This document shows, piece after piece, positions 37,029 to 43,156 of a stretch of DNA of 64,000 nt. Position 1 is the first letter of the stretch; each line of letters opens with the position of its first letter. The stretch comes from Eubacterium nodatum ATCC 33099 (lineage in GTDB: Bacteria > Bacillota > Clostridia > Peptostreptococcales > Anaerovoracaceae): the NCBI GenBank assembly GCA_000510425.1, contig AZKM01000025.1, positions 1 to 64,000 of the forward strand, written 5' to 3'. A program made the translations under genes and the position numbers. Below the pieces are notes generated by a model, which worked only from the letters and a program-made list of their open reading frames with translations, was not told the origin of the DNA and did not search any database.

Positions 37029-37338
37029 TTTTCAATGAATATGGCAATTTTAGAAGCCGAGTTAAAAGAGCACACAAAGCAAGTATATGCCTATACAACT
37101 GCGTATAATGGGTGAGATCAACACCCTTCGGTCCCGGGATGTGAATCTTGAAAAGGGGCGTATTCACGTTGGATGTACCATTGCAAGAGGGAAAAAGTAT
37201 CGCAACTTTGTAAAACCTTCGCCTAAGACCATCGCCGGTGTTAGGGATGTTCCTATTCCGAAGAAACTGCGACCTATCTTGCAGCGTGCTATGGCAGAAA
37301 TAGTTTTCAAAAACATGACGCACGCGTTGCGTTTTTGA
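37029..37338 (+). pseudogene. tyrosine-type integrase remnant
   Basis: A fragment of the catalytic domain survives: G-E-I-N-T-L-R-S-R-D-V-N-L-E-K-G-R-I-H-V, T-I-A-R-G-K-K-Y-R-N-F, P-K-T-I-A-G-V-R-D-V-P-I-P-K-K-L. This matches the region after the first catalytic arginine of phage/ICE integrases. An N-terminal piece (EAELKEHTKQVYAYTTAYNG) starting at 37029 joins it after a one-base shift near 37110. The rest of the catalytic half (HxLRH, Tyr) is missing; the frame stops at 37338. Its place next to the ssrA att repeat shows what inserted the element. It cannot now be active. Confidence 0.75.
37309..37338 (+). other. hairpin at the end of the integrase remnant
   Basis: CAAAAAC and GTTTTTG enclose ACGCA/TGCGT, giving a nested stem about 30 bases long. 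It could terminate transcription entering from ssrA before the AbiE promoter at 37370-37398. Confidence 0.5.
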
Positions 37339-37369
37339 GTTGAGAGCAACGGAGTTTATGCTCCGGCTA

Positions 37370-37403
37370 TTGAAATTCACCTAAAAGTATCGTATAGTGA
37401 TAC
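37370..37403 (+). promoter_or_regulatory. AbiE operon promoter with inverted-repeat operator
   Basis: TTGAAA (37370-37375) and TATAGT (37393-37398) are separated by 17 bases. GTATC and GATAC (37387-37391, 37399-37403) flank the -10 box as an inverted repeat. AbiEi-type antitoxins are known to bind inverted repeats at their own promoters, so autoregulation is likely. Confidence 0.6.
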
Positions 37404-37417
37404 AAAGAGGTGGAATT

Positions 37418-38008
37418 ATGATAAGAACACATTCCATGATTATGGATGAACTAAGTGAATACGGAAATCCCAAGACAAAGCTTGGTAGAATGGTGAAGGA
37501 AGGCATTTATACGCAGATTATCAAGGGCCTTTATGAGACGGATGCAAAGACGGCAGGATATCTTCTTGCCGGCAGTATCTATGGACCTTCCTATTTGTCC
37601 TTTGATTTTGCCCTTTCTTATTATGGAATTATTCCGGAGGCGGTACACGTCATTACATGTGCGACTTTTGATAAGAAGAAAAAGCGTACGTACGATACTC
37701 CTTTTGGTCATTTTAGCTATAGAGATGTACCGGCAAAGGTGTATCCACTTGGCATTGTGCTTGAAACGGAAGGAGAATATACTTTCCAGATAGCTACCAG
37801 AGAAAAAGCACTGTGCGACAAGCTATATACCATTAAGCCGGTCGCAAACCAGAAGGATCTTAGGGCGATGCTGGAGCAAGACTTAAGAATCGATATGGAT
37901 GAAATCAAGAGGCTTGATGATAAGGAATTGCAGACAATTGTGGAAGCCTATCATGCAACGAATGTGAGCCTTCTATACAAGGTATATAAAAAGGAGGTAG
38001 GAAAATAG
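37418..38008 (+). CDS. AbiEi-type antitoxin (transcriptional regulator)
   Basis: This encodes 196 residues. The N-terminal winged helix (M-D-E-L-S-E-Y-G-N-P-K-T-K-L-G-R-M-V-K-E-G) ends with I-I-K-G-L-Y-E-T-D, the wing hairpin of AbiEi. The C-terminal part has I-Y-G-P-S-Y-L-S-F-D-F-A-L-S-Y-Y-G-I-I-P-E-A, conserved in AbiEi/AbiGi antitoxins. In type IV AbiE systems it blocks the effect of the toxin and represses the operon. The ATG at 37418 follows AGAGGTGGAATT. The toxin start codon overlaps its last base region. It sits inside the ssrA-inserted segment. Confidence 0.88.
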   Translation: MIRTHSMIMDELSEYGNPKTKLGRMVKEGIYTQIIKGLYETDAKTAGYLLAGSIYGPSYLSFDFALSYYGIIPEAVHVITCATFDKKKKRTYDTPFGHFSYRDVPAKVYPLGIVLETEGEYTFQIATREKALCDKLYTIKPVANQKDLRAMLEQDLRIDMDEIKRLDDKELQTIVEAYHATNVSLLYKVYKKEVGK

Positions 38009-38871
38009 TGAATACAGTGCTTGAACAAATGCTTTCAAAGTACGAATTAAATTCGGATTACGACAGAGTAAATGCGCTAAAGGAGATATTGCAGGAAATT
38101 ACGCTGTGCGGGCTTAGTCGTGGCGGCTTTTTTAGAAAAGCTGCATTCTATGGTGGAACAGCCCTGCGAATGTTTTACGGACTGGACCTATTTTCGGAGG
38201 ATCTAGATTTTTCACTTATGGAAAAAGATGAGGTTTTTGATTTGTCCCGGTGGTTTGCAGCTATTGAGAAAGAGGCAGCAGCCTACGGGCTAAACTTATC
38301 TGTAGAGACAAAAAAGAAAGCAACTGACACAGCCATAAAATCCGCTTTTTTAAAGGGGAACACCAGAGAGCATTTCCTTCTTTTTTATGATGACAAGGGC
38401 ATTTCTGGGAGTGTTCCGGGTAATGAAGTCATAAAGATAAAGTTCGAAATCGATACCCAGCCACCTGCGGAAGCTTCCTTTGAAAAAAAGTATCGACTTT
38501 TGCCGGCTCCTTATGAAGTCAACATGTATGACGAGCCGTCCTTATTTGCTGGCAAACTACATGCGGTTATCTGCAGAAACCGGCGAACCAGAGTGAAGGG
38601 CAGAGACCTGTATGACTATATGTTTTACATGAGCAATGGAGCGCATGTAAACCTACCTCATCTAAGAGCAAGGCTAATTGATTCGGGTTTTATTACCGAA
38701 AATGATGCGTGCGAACTTGAGGACGTGAAAAAAATGCTCATGAATAAGTTCGATACTATTGATTACAAGCAAGCTAGAGAAGATGTAATCCCATTTATCA
38801 AAGCTCCCTCCGAGATGGATTTATGGAGTGCTGATTTCTTTCAGCAAATTACAGAGAACTTGATGGAGTAG
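38008..38871 (+). CDS. AbiEii/AbiGii-family nucleotidyltransferase toxin
   Basis: This encodes 287 residues. The nucleotidyltransferase core is F-Y-G-G-T-A-L-R-M-F-Y (GG-T motif) followed by F-S-E-D-L-D-F-S (the metal-binding D-x-D), then I-K-I-K-F-E-I-D-T as the third acidic strand, and K-G-R-D-L-Y-D-Y, the conserved C-terminal basic motif. AbiEii toxins transfer nucleotides to RNA (tRNA in the related MenT toxins) and cause growth arrest, which can abort phage infection. The GTG start overlaps the antitoxin stop, typical of coupled translation. The gene looks complete with all key residues. Confidence 0.88.
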   Translation: MNTVLEQMLSKYELNSDYDRVNALKEILQEITLCGLSRGGFFRKAAFYGGTALRMFYGLDLFSEDLDFSLMEKDEVFDLSRWFAAIEKEAAAYGLNLSVETKKKATDTAIKSAFLKGNTREHFLLFYDDKGISGSVPGNEVIKIKFEIDTQPPAEASFEKKYRLLPAPYEVNMYDEPSLFAGKLHAVICRNRRTRVKGRDLYDYMFYMSNGAHVNLPHLRARLIDSGFITENDACELEDVKKMLMNKFDTIDYKQAREDVIPFIKAPSEMDLWSADFFQQITENLME

Positions 38872-39004
38872 GTATGCTATCAAGGTACATCCCCAATTGG
38901 GTTTTGGACACAGGTTCGGATATCGGCATCAATTAGGGATAAATTGGGTATATTTTTTCAGCCCGTGCGAGAGTCCGGTCATTGCAATGGCTGCGGCAGA
39001 TACT

Positions 39005-39051
39005 ATGCTTTCGGACATGGGTTCGACTCCCATCATCTCCACCAAAAATTA
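39005..39051 (+). repeat. direct repeat copy B: ssrA 3' end (attR-like)
   Basis: This is an exact 47-base copy of the T arm and acceptor end of tmRNA including CCA. It is followed by a terminator hairpin (GGCTCAGAG, CTCTGAACC, TTTT at 39053-39080). Copies A and B bracket the integrase remnant and the AbiE pair, about 2.07 kb. Confidence 0.9.
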
Positions 39052-39052
39052 G

Positions 39053-39080
39053 GGCTCAGAGGTAAAACTCTGAACCTTTT
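39053..39080 (+). terminator. terminator beside repeat copy B
   Basis: GGCTCAGAG and CTCTGAACC pair with one mismatch around a 6-base loop and are followed by TTTT. It is the second of three related hairpins, the others being at 36981-37012 and 40477-40504. Confidence 0.75.
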
Positions 39081-39631
39081 ACATTGCAAGAAATTCCCAT
39101 GTTTTCAAGGCTCAACGGCTTTTTTGTTAAAAATCTACGAGATGTACCCAGATCCCTCTTAGGTGCACCCGGAGGCATAAAGCTTGGGAAAAAACCCCGG
39201 GATTATTTCCGACTACCATGCAATTAGGGGAGTCGAAGTCTCCGGATCGTTGACTGACCTATCCCTGCGAGCAGCAAAGACATGAAGCTGGAGCAGAGGA
39301 AGATCGTCTGTCAAAACATCCGAAGAGATAAGGTGTGCTAGTGGCACACTGGAGTCGATTTGATGACGCTTTCGGCTAAATTGGCAAATTCTTTTCACTG
39401 TGGTATTCTGTCAAAGGAAGAGCGAAAAATTAAAATTTGGAGATTGATAGGAAGGTATAATTTTAGACTATGGAATAGAAGTTGAGGAAACGGAAAGCGT
39501 AAGAGAAAGTAGGATATAAGTAAGTGTTTTCTTATGTCAAGTAGCACTTGCATATGAAATATTGACATAAATTGTCGCTTGCTACCATATCCTCAATTTG
39601 CGTAGTATGATGCAGCTAGAAAGGAGGTAAA
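39081..39631. other. decayed island DNA without an intact gene
   Basis: I see no supported gene here. All frames are interrupted, and short readable pieces (for example a stretch starting M-K-L-E-Q-R-K-I-V-C near 39281) do not match a family I can name. It is probably eroded mobile DNA between two att-like repeats. Confidence 0.55.
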
Positions 39632-40345
39632 ATGAAGATTGGAAAAATTGTCCAAGATATTCGTAGGGAAAGGGATATGACCCAGGAAGACTTTGGTGAA
39701 TTGTTTCATGTTACACGGCAAGCAGTATCCAGCTGGGAAAATGAAAAGACCTATCCTGATCTAATTACTCTAATTGAAATCAGCAACATGTTCGATATAT
39801 CGCTGGACATTATGCTTAAGGAGGATAAGAACATGACAGATAAGTTGAATAAAGATATCAAACGGTCAAAATGGCTTAAGAAAGTGCTACCCATAGTAGT
39901 AGTGATAGCTGTTTTGGTGGTAGCTTTCTATTATATGATGACAAAGGAAAGATATGTCTCATACGAAGAAGCCGGCATAAAAATTGAGAAGAATGTTATA
40001 AAATCTAAGGAATACAGCATACGTAGCTATATTGCCCCCGATGGAGAAGCGGAGTTTTATTATCTCTATAAAACTAAAACAGACAATTATCAAGATGGTC
40101 GAAGAGTCTTGCTTAGTCTAGATAAAGACGCGAGAACAAGTACGACAGAAACAGATGATGGAAAGGTCATTGAGTCAAGAACCTTAAAGGAAATTTACTA
40201 CCTGCCGAAAGACTATGCAGAAAAGATGGAAAAGGCATCGCGCGCAGGAAAAGGCTTTTGGTACAAGGATGGAAAAAGGGAAAACAAAGATTTCGTAGAG
40301 GAAGTGAAAAAAAATTCAAAACTGATATGGAGAGAAAAACAATAA
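39632..40345 (+). CDS. XRE-type regulator with membrane helix and extracytoplasmic domain
   Basis: This encodes 237 residues. The N-terminal Cro/CI helix-turn-helix (about 3-60) reads I-G-K-I-V-Q-D-I-R-R-E-R-D-M-T-Q-E-D-F, then V-T-R-Q-A-V-S-S-W-E-N-E-K-T-Y-P-D, the usual HTH_3 core. Helix 83-104 (VLPIVVVIAVLVVAFYYMM) spans the membrane, and about 130 outside residues follow with a Y-K-T-K-T-D-N-Y...L-L-S-L-D strand pattern I do not recognise. Signals sensed outside could therefore reach DNA directly. The start follows AAAGGAGGTAAA. It lies between att-like copies B and C; a Lys-rich end suggests native coding. Target genes are unknown. Confidence 0.8.
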   Translation: MKIGKIVQDIRRERDMTQEDFGELFHVTRQAVSSWENEKTYPDLITLIEISNMFDISLDIMLKEDKNMTDKLNKDIKRSKWLKKVLPIVVVIAVLVVAFYYMMTKERYVSYEEAGIKIEKNVIKSKEYSIRSYIAPDGEAEFYYLYKTKTDNYQDGRRVLLSLDKDARTSTTETDDGKVIESRTLKEIYYLPKDYAEKMEKASRAGKGFWYKDGKRENKDFVEEVKKNSKLIWREKQ

Positions 40346-40460
40346 GCGCATCGAGAAGAAGAGTATTCATGGAAGAAAAAATTAAGAGTAAATATCAGCA
40401 AAAGATTTTTCTCGAAACGCTGATGTACCAAGGGGATTGCGGATTTATGCGCCTTTACAC

Positions 40461-40474
40461 CTCCACCAAAAATT
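40461..40474 (+). repeat. partial direct repeat copy C (CTCCACCAAAAATT)
   Basis: This 14-base block repeats the acceptor end of tmRNA with CCA. It is followed by the best-conserved terminator of the three (40477-40504). It marks the far edge of the accessory region and may be the original right flank of ssrA. Confidence 0.65.
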
Positions 40475-40476
40475 CA

Positions 40477-40504
40477 GGTTCAGAGGTAAAGCTCTGAACC
40501 TTTT
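40477..40504 (+). terminator. probable original ssrA terminator
   Basis: GGTTCAGAG and CTCTGAACC form a perfect 9-base stem with loop GTAAAG, followed by TTTT. Its sequence is nearly that of the hairpins after copies A and B, which have mismatches. Confidence 0.8.
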
Positions 40505-40550
40505 GCTTGCCCTAACTCAATGGTTTCAGGCGAAAGTACTAAAAGCACTG

Positions 40551-40667
40551 CTATAGGTCAGCCGCACATGAAAGAAAATTTAATCCTCCGCTCAGCTCTG
40601 CAATTTCAGCGGTAAGAGTCGCTATCTGTTCATTCATTTCAAATGGTGGTTTGTATTTTATCATCAT
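40551..40667 (-). pseudogene. truncated N-terminus of a Fic-family protein
   Basis: A 38-codon frame begins after GGAGAA with M-M-I-K-Y-K-P-P-F-E-M-N-E-Q-I-A-T-L and I-A-E-L-S-G-G-L, the standard opening (YKPPF-x-x-x-x-x-I) of many Fic (AMPylation) proteins. It then becomes unrelated sequence and stops at 40551. The catalytic HPFxxGNGR region is absent. The break lies about 50 bases from att-like copy C, so integration or deletion probably removed the rest. Confidence 0.6.
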
Positions 40668-40761
40668 TTCTCCATATCATTACTCAAGAGATTACATCTT
40701 GCGAATCATTTATTGCCCATATTTTTCGATATTACCGGTGGGATGGGAACAATATACACTT

Positions 40762-41379
40762 TTATCCAAAGAAATTTTTCTTCGCTTCAAGAAGGTCGTC
40801 GCAAATTGAATCAGCTGCTTCCACTTCAGAATTAAATTCTTCCAGATTAAGAGGTTCATCAAAGTGCTCAAGCTCCTCCAAAATCTCCGGATTAAAATCT
40901 AAAATGTTTTCATCCTTAAATATATCTTTACCTTTTTCTAAGTACTCCCAAAGTAAATGATGATGGTCTTCCAAGATGGATTGCCCTTTTCCGTCTATTA
41001 TTCTCCCAAAAAAGTCATCATCAAAGTCTTTTTCCGCCTTATAAACTTTAATGTCAAACTCCCAGTTATCACCGGTATCGTAGCATAAGCGGAAGGTATT
41101 GTTTGATTTCAAAGTTAAATCCTTGACAGTGCATTTTTCATAATCCATGCTTTTTTCCCAAATAGGAGAATATACGGCGAAATCGTCTTCAAGCCAAGAA
41201 CTGTCAATATATGACCTTCTTTTATCCGTAAATAAAAACATATGATAAAACATGCAGTTAAACGCACTTAATATGGTGACACCAAGCTGAAACAGATTCA
41301 AATCACTTCGAACATACATAGTCCTGTAAAATCTTTTGGAGTCATCGGTACTCATTACTTTTATTTTTTTATAAATCAT
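40762..41379 (-). CDS. plasmid pRiA4b ORF-3-like / IS1096 passenger TnpR-type protein
   Basis: This encodes 205 residues. It matches the PF07929-type family: L-F-Q-L-G-V-T-I-L-S-A-F-N-C-M-F-Y-H-M-F-L-F near the N-terminus, L-C-Y-D-T-G-D-N-W-E-F-D-I-K-V in the middle (the Y-x-Y/F-D-x-G-D-x-W core), and G-R-I-I-D-G-K-G-Q-S near the end, followed by an acidic tail. The name comes from transposon context, but most copies are chromosomal and not linked to transposition. No transposase is nearby. The function is unknown. It lies just beyond the accessory region. Confidence 0.8.
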   Translation of the reverse strand: MIYKKIKVMSTDDSKRFYRTMYVRSDLNLFQLGVTILSAFNCMFYHMFLFTDKRRSYIDSSWLEDDFAVYSPIWEKSMDYEKCTVKDLTLKSNNTFRLCYDTGDNWEFDIKVYKAEKDFDDDFFGRIIDGKGQSILEDHHHLLWEYLEKGKDIFKDENILDFNPEILEELEHFDEPLNLEEFNSEVEAADSICDDLLEAKKNFFG

Positions 41380-41540
41380 ATTCTACCTCTTTTCTAATTT
41401 TTTCTTTTGTTATACTATGAAAGTAGTGAGAAGCGTGAGATTTTTTAAAAATTCTAATACACTTCTAATTCCGGAATTCAATTATTTTCATATATTTTTC
41501 CTCAGTAATCATTCTATCACATGTGCTTGCAAAACTCAAA

Positions 41541-41574
41541 AATATAACTTGCAATAATTATTGCAAGTTATATT
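41541..41574. other. perfect 34-base palindrome in a divergent intergenic region
   Basis: Two 16-base arms (AATATAACTTGCAATA and its exact complement) flank a 2-base centre. It lies between the pRiA4b-like gene and the TRIC-type channel gene, which are divergent. It may be an operator or a cruciform-forming element; no neighbouring copy is seen. Confidence 0.7.
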
Positions 41575-41615
41575 CTGACCTTTAACAAAATTTGTAACGC
41601 AAAGAGTTTACATTA

Positions 41616-41624
41616 TGTTATAAT
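41616..41624 (+). promoter_or_regulatory. extended -10 promoter of the TRIC-type channel/thiT unit
   Basis: TGTTATAAT fits an extended -10 box (TGnTATAAT). No clear -35 is found at 17 bases. It lies 41 bases before the channel start codon and 42 bases after the 34-base palindrome. Confidence 0.5.
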
Positions 41625-41664
41625 AGTTCTCGATATGCGATTTTTTATACAAAAAGGATTATGA

Positions 41665-42342
41665 ATGTTAGACGCAATTTTTATATTTGAAATAGTCGGA
41701 ACCATTGCCTTTGCCATATCAGGTGCCGTAACTGCCTGTCAAAAGCAGATGGATCTCTTCGGAGTGGCTTTTCTGGGTATCACAACTGCTGTTGGAGGAG
41801 GAATAATAAGGGATTTGATTTTGGGAATCAATCCGCCTACAACCTTTAGATATCCGATATATTTAATATTTGCCATAGCCACAACTCTGGTGGTTTTCAT
41901 ACCATGGGTTCAGAAGATAATAATAAACAATCCTATATATTACGGAAGATTTATGCTGATTACAGATTCCATCGGGCTTGGAATATTCACGGTAAACGGA
42001 ATTGCCATAGCCATGAGTGTTACACCCGGTGCAAATTACTTTCTTTTCGCCTTCGTAGGGATTGTAACCGGTGTTGGCGGGGGAGTTCTTAGAGATGTAA
42101 TGGCAGGGGATAAACCCTATATATTCATAAAACATTTTTATGCAAGTGCTTCCTTGATAGGTGCAATAGTATGTGTAAGCTCACACATTTACTTTAATAA
42201 CACAATTTCAATGTCTTTAGGAATGATAACTGTAATCGTCCTAAGGCTTATGGCAGCTCATTTCAGATGGAGCCTTCCGAAATCCGGAGTCTACCTGGAC
42301 AACGACAAGGGTTATAGGGAAGATGAAACCGAATTTAATTGA
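41665..42342 (+). CDS. TRIC cation-channel family (UPF0126, YicG-type) membrane protein
   Basis: This encodes 225 residues with seven membrane helices in two homologous halves. Each half shows the repeat G-x-G-G-x-x-R-D: GGGIIRDLILG near residue 50 and VGGGVLRDVMAG near 135. These loops line the pore in bacterial TRIC channels, which pass K+ or Na+. Charged residues of the second half (IRD, LRD) are kept. The start follows AAAAAGGATT. thiT follows 29 bases after the stop codon on the same strand, so they may be cotranscribed. Confidence 0.88.
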   Translation: MLDAIFIFEIVGTIAFAISGAVTACQKQMDLFGVAFLGITTAVGGGIIRDLILGINPPTTFRYPIYLIFAIATTLVVFIPWVQKIIINNPIYYGRFMLITDSIGLGIFTVNGIAIAMSVTPGANYFLFAFVGIVTGVGGGVLRDVMAGDKPYIFIKHFYASASLIGAIVCVSSHIYFNNTISMSLGMITVIVLRLMAAHFRWSLPKSGVYLDNDKGYREDETEFN

Positions 42343-42371
42343 ACCAATTTTTATTTAATAAGGAGAATTTC

Positions 42372-43004
42372 ATGCAAAGTTTTTTTGAATCCACAATTGG
42401 AAAAGTATCTGTTATTGCTGTAATTGTACTATTGTTATTGTTGATTTTTCTGCCTAACAGAAAAGATTCCGAGTCCGCTAAACCGGATGTAAAAGCTCTT
42501 ACAATCTCTGCACTTCTAATTGCCCTTGCTATGATTTTATCACAAATAAAGGTCTATTCAATGCCTCAAGGCGGTTCAGTGACCTTGTTTTCACTGCTTC
42601 CGATAGCACTTTGTTCCTATCTTCTCGGACCAAAAAAAGGCATTATGGCGGGAATCGCACTGGGACTTGTAAACCTGATCTTCGGACCTTATGTAATTCA
42701 CCCGGCTCAGCTTCTTTTGGACTATCCTCTGGCATTTGGTGCTATGGGAGTCGGCGGTATATTCAGAAATACGAAAAACGGTTTAACAGTTTCATATCTA
42801 ATTGGACTTTTGGGCAGGTATTTCTTTGCTGTTTTATCCGGAGTTATCTTCTTCGGATCCTACGCACCGGAAGGATTCAGTGCATTAACCTGGTCATTAT
42901 GGTACAACATTACGTATATTGCCGCTGAAGGTGCAGCCACGATTATCGTAATCAATTTTCCACCCGTAAAGAAAATGTTTGAACGCCTTAAGGCTCAAAT
43001 ATAG
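42372..43004 (+). CDS. thiT: energy-coupled thiamine transporter ThiT
   Basis: This encodes 210 residues, the substrate-binding S component that brings thiamine through an ECF transporter. After an N-terminal helix, the core has A-L-T-I-S-A-L-L-I-A-L-A, Q-I-K-V-Y-S-M-P-Q-G-G-S-V-T-L-F-S-L-L-P-I, and the signature HPAQLLLDYPLAF, seen in ThiT. The ATG at 42372 follows AAGGAGAATTT; an earlier start would overlap the channel gene. No ecfA/T genes lie nearby, so the energising module must be shared. No TPP riboswitch was seen. Confidence 0.88.
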   Translation: MQSFFESTIGKVSVIAVIVLLLLLIFLPNRKDSESAKPDVKALTISALLIALAMILSQIKVYSMPQGGSVTLFSLLPIALCSYLLGPKKGIMAGIALGLVNLIFGPYVIHPAQLLLDYPLAFGAMGVGGIFRNTKNGLTVSYLIGLLGRYFFAVLSGVIFFGSYAPEGFSALTWSLWYNITYIAAEGAATIIVINFPPVKKMFERLKAQI

Positions 43005-43099
43005 TACCGATTATAGGAAAAGAATATATTTCATCCGATAATTTTAATCCTAGAACCACCTATTCCGCTAAAATCATAAAGATTAGAAAAATGAATCTT

Positions 43100-43140
43100 A
43101 AAACCCCACGTTTTTTCATATTTGAAACCTGTGGGGTTTT
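43100..43140. terminator. bidirectional terminator between thiT and thrS
   Basis: AAAACCCCAC and GTGGGGTTTT form a perfect 10-base stem. The tails are A-rich on the left and T-rich on the right, so it serves both converging transcripts. Confidence 0.88.
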
Positions 43141-43156
43141 GATAGCGTAAATTTTA

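Noticed and set aside
36815..37108. A 97-codon open frame crossing the tmRNA and its downstream region
   Set aside because: It lies mostly inside ssrA and across the att repeat; the reading is an accident of the RNA sequence.
38939..39055. Open frame across repeat copy B ending S-D-M-G-S-T-P-I-I-S-T-K-N
   Set aside because: It is produced by the tmRNA end copy; no upstream coding signal or family match supports a real protein.
39213..39398. 61-codon minus-strand frame in the decayed region
   Set aside because: No ribosome site or recognisable family; composition looks non-coding.
40762..41379. Evidence of an active IS1096-type transposon
   Set aside because: Only the passenger-type gene is present; there is no transposase or terminal inverted repeat pair.
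42180..42372. TPP riboswitch before thiT
   Set aside because: No CTGAGA core; thiT lies 29 bases after the channel gene with no room for a riboswitch.
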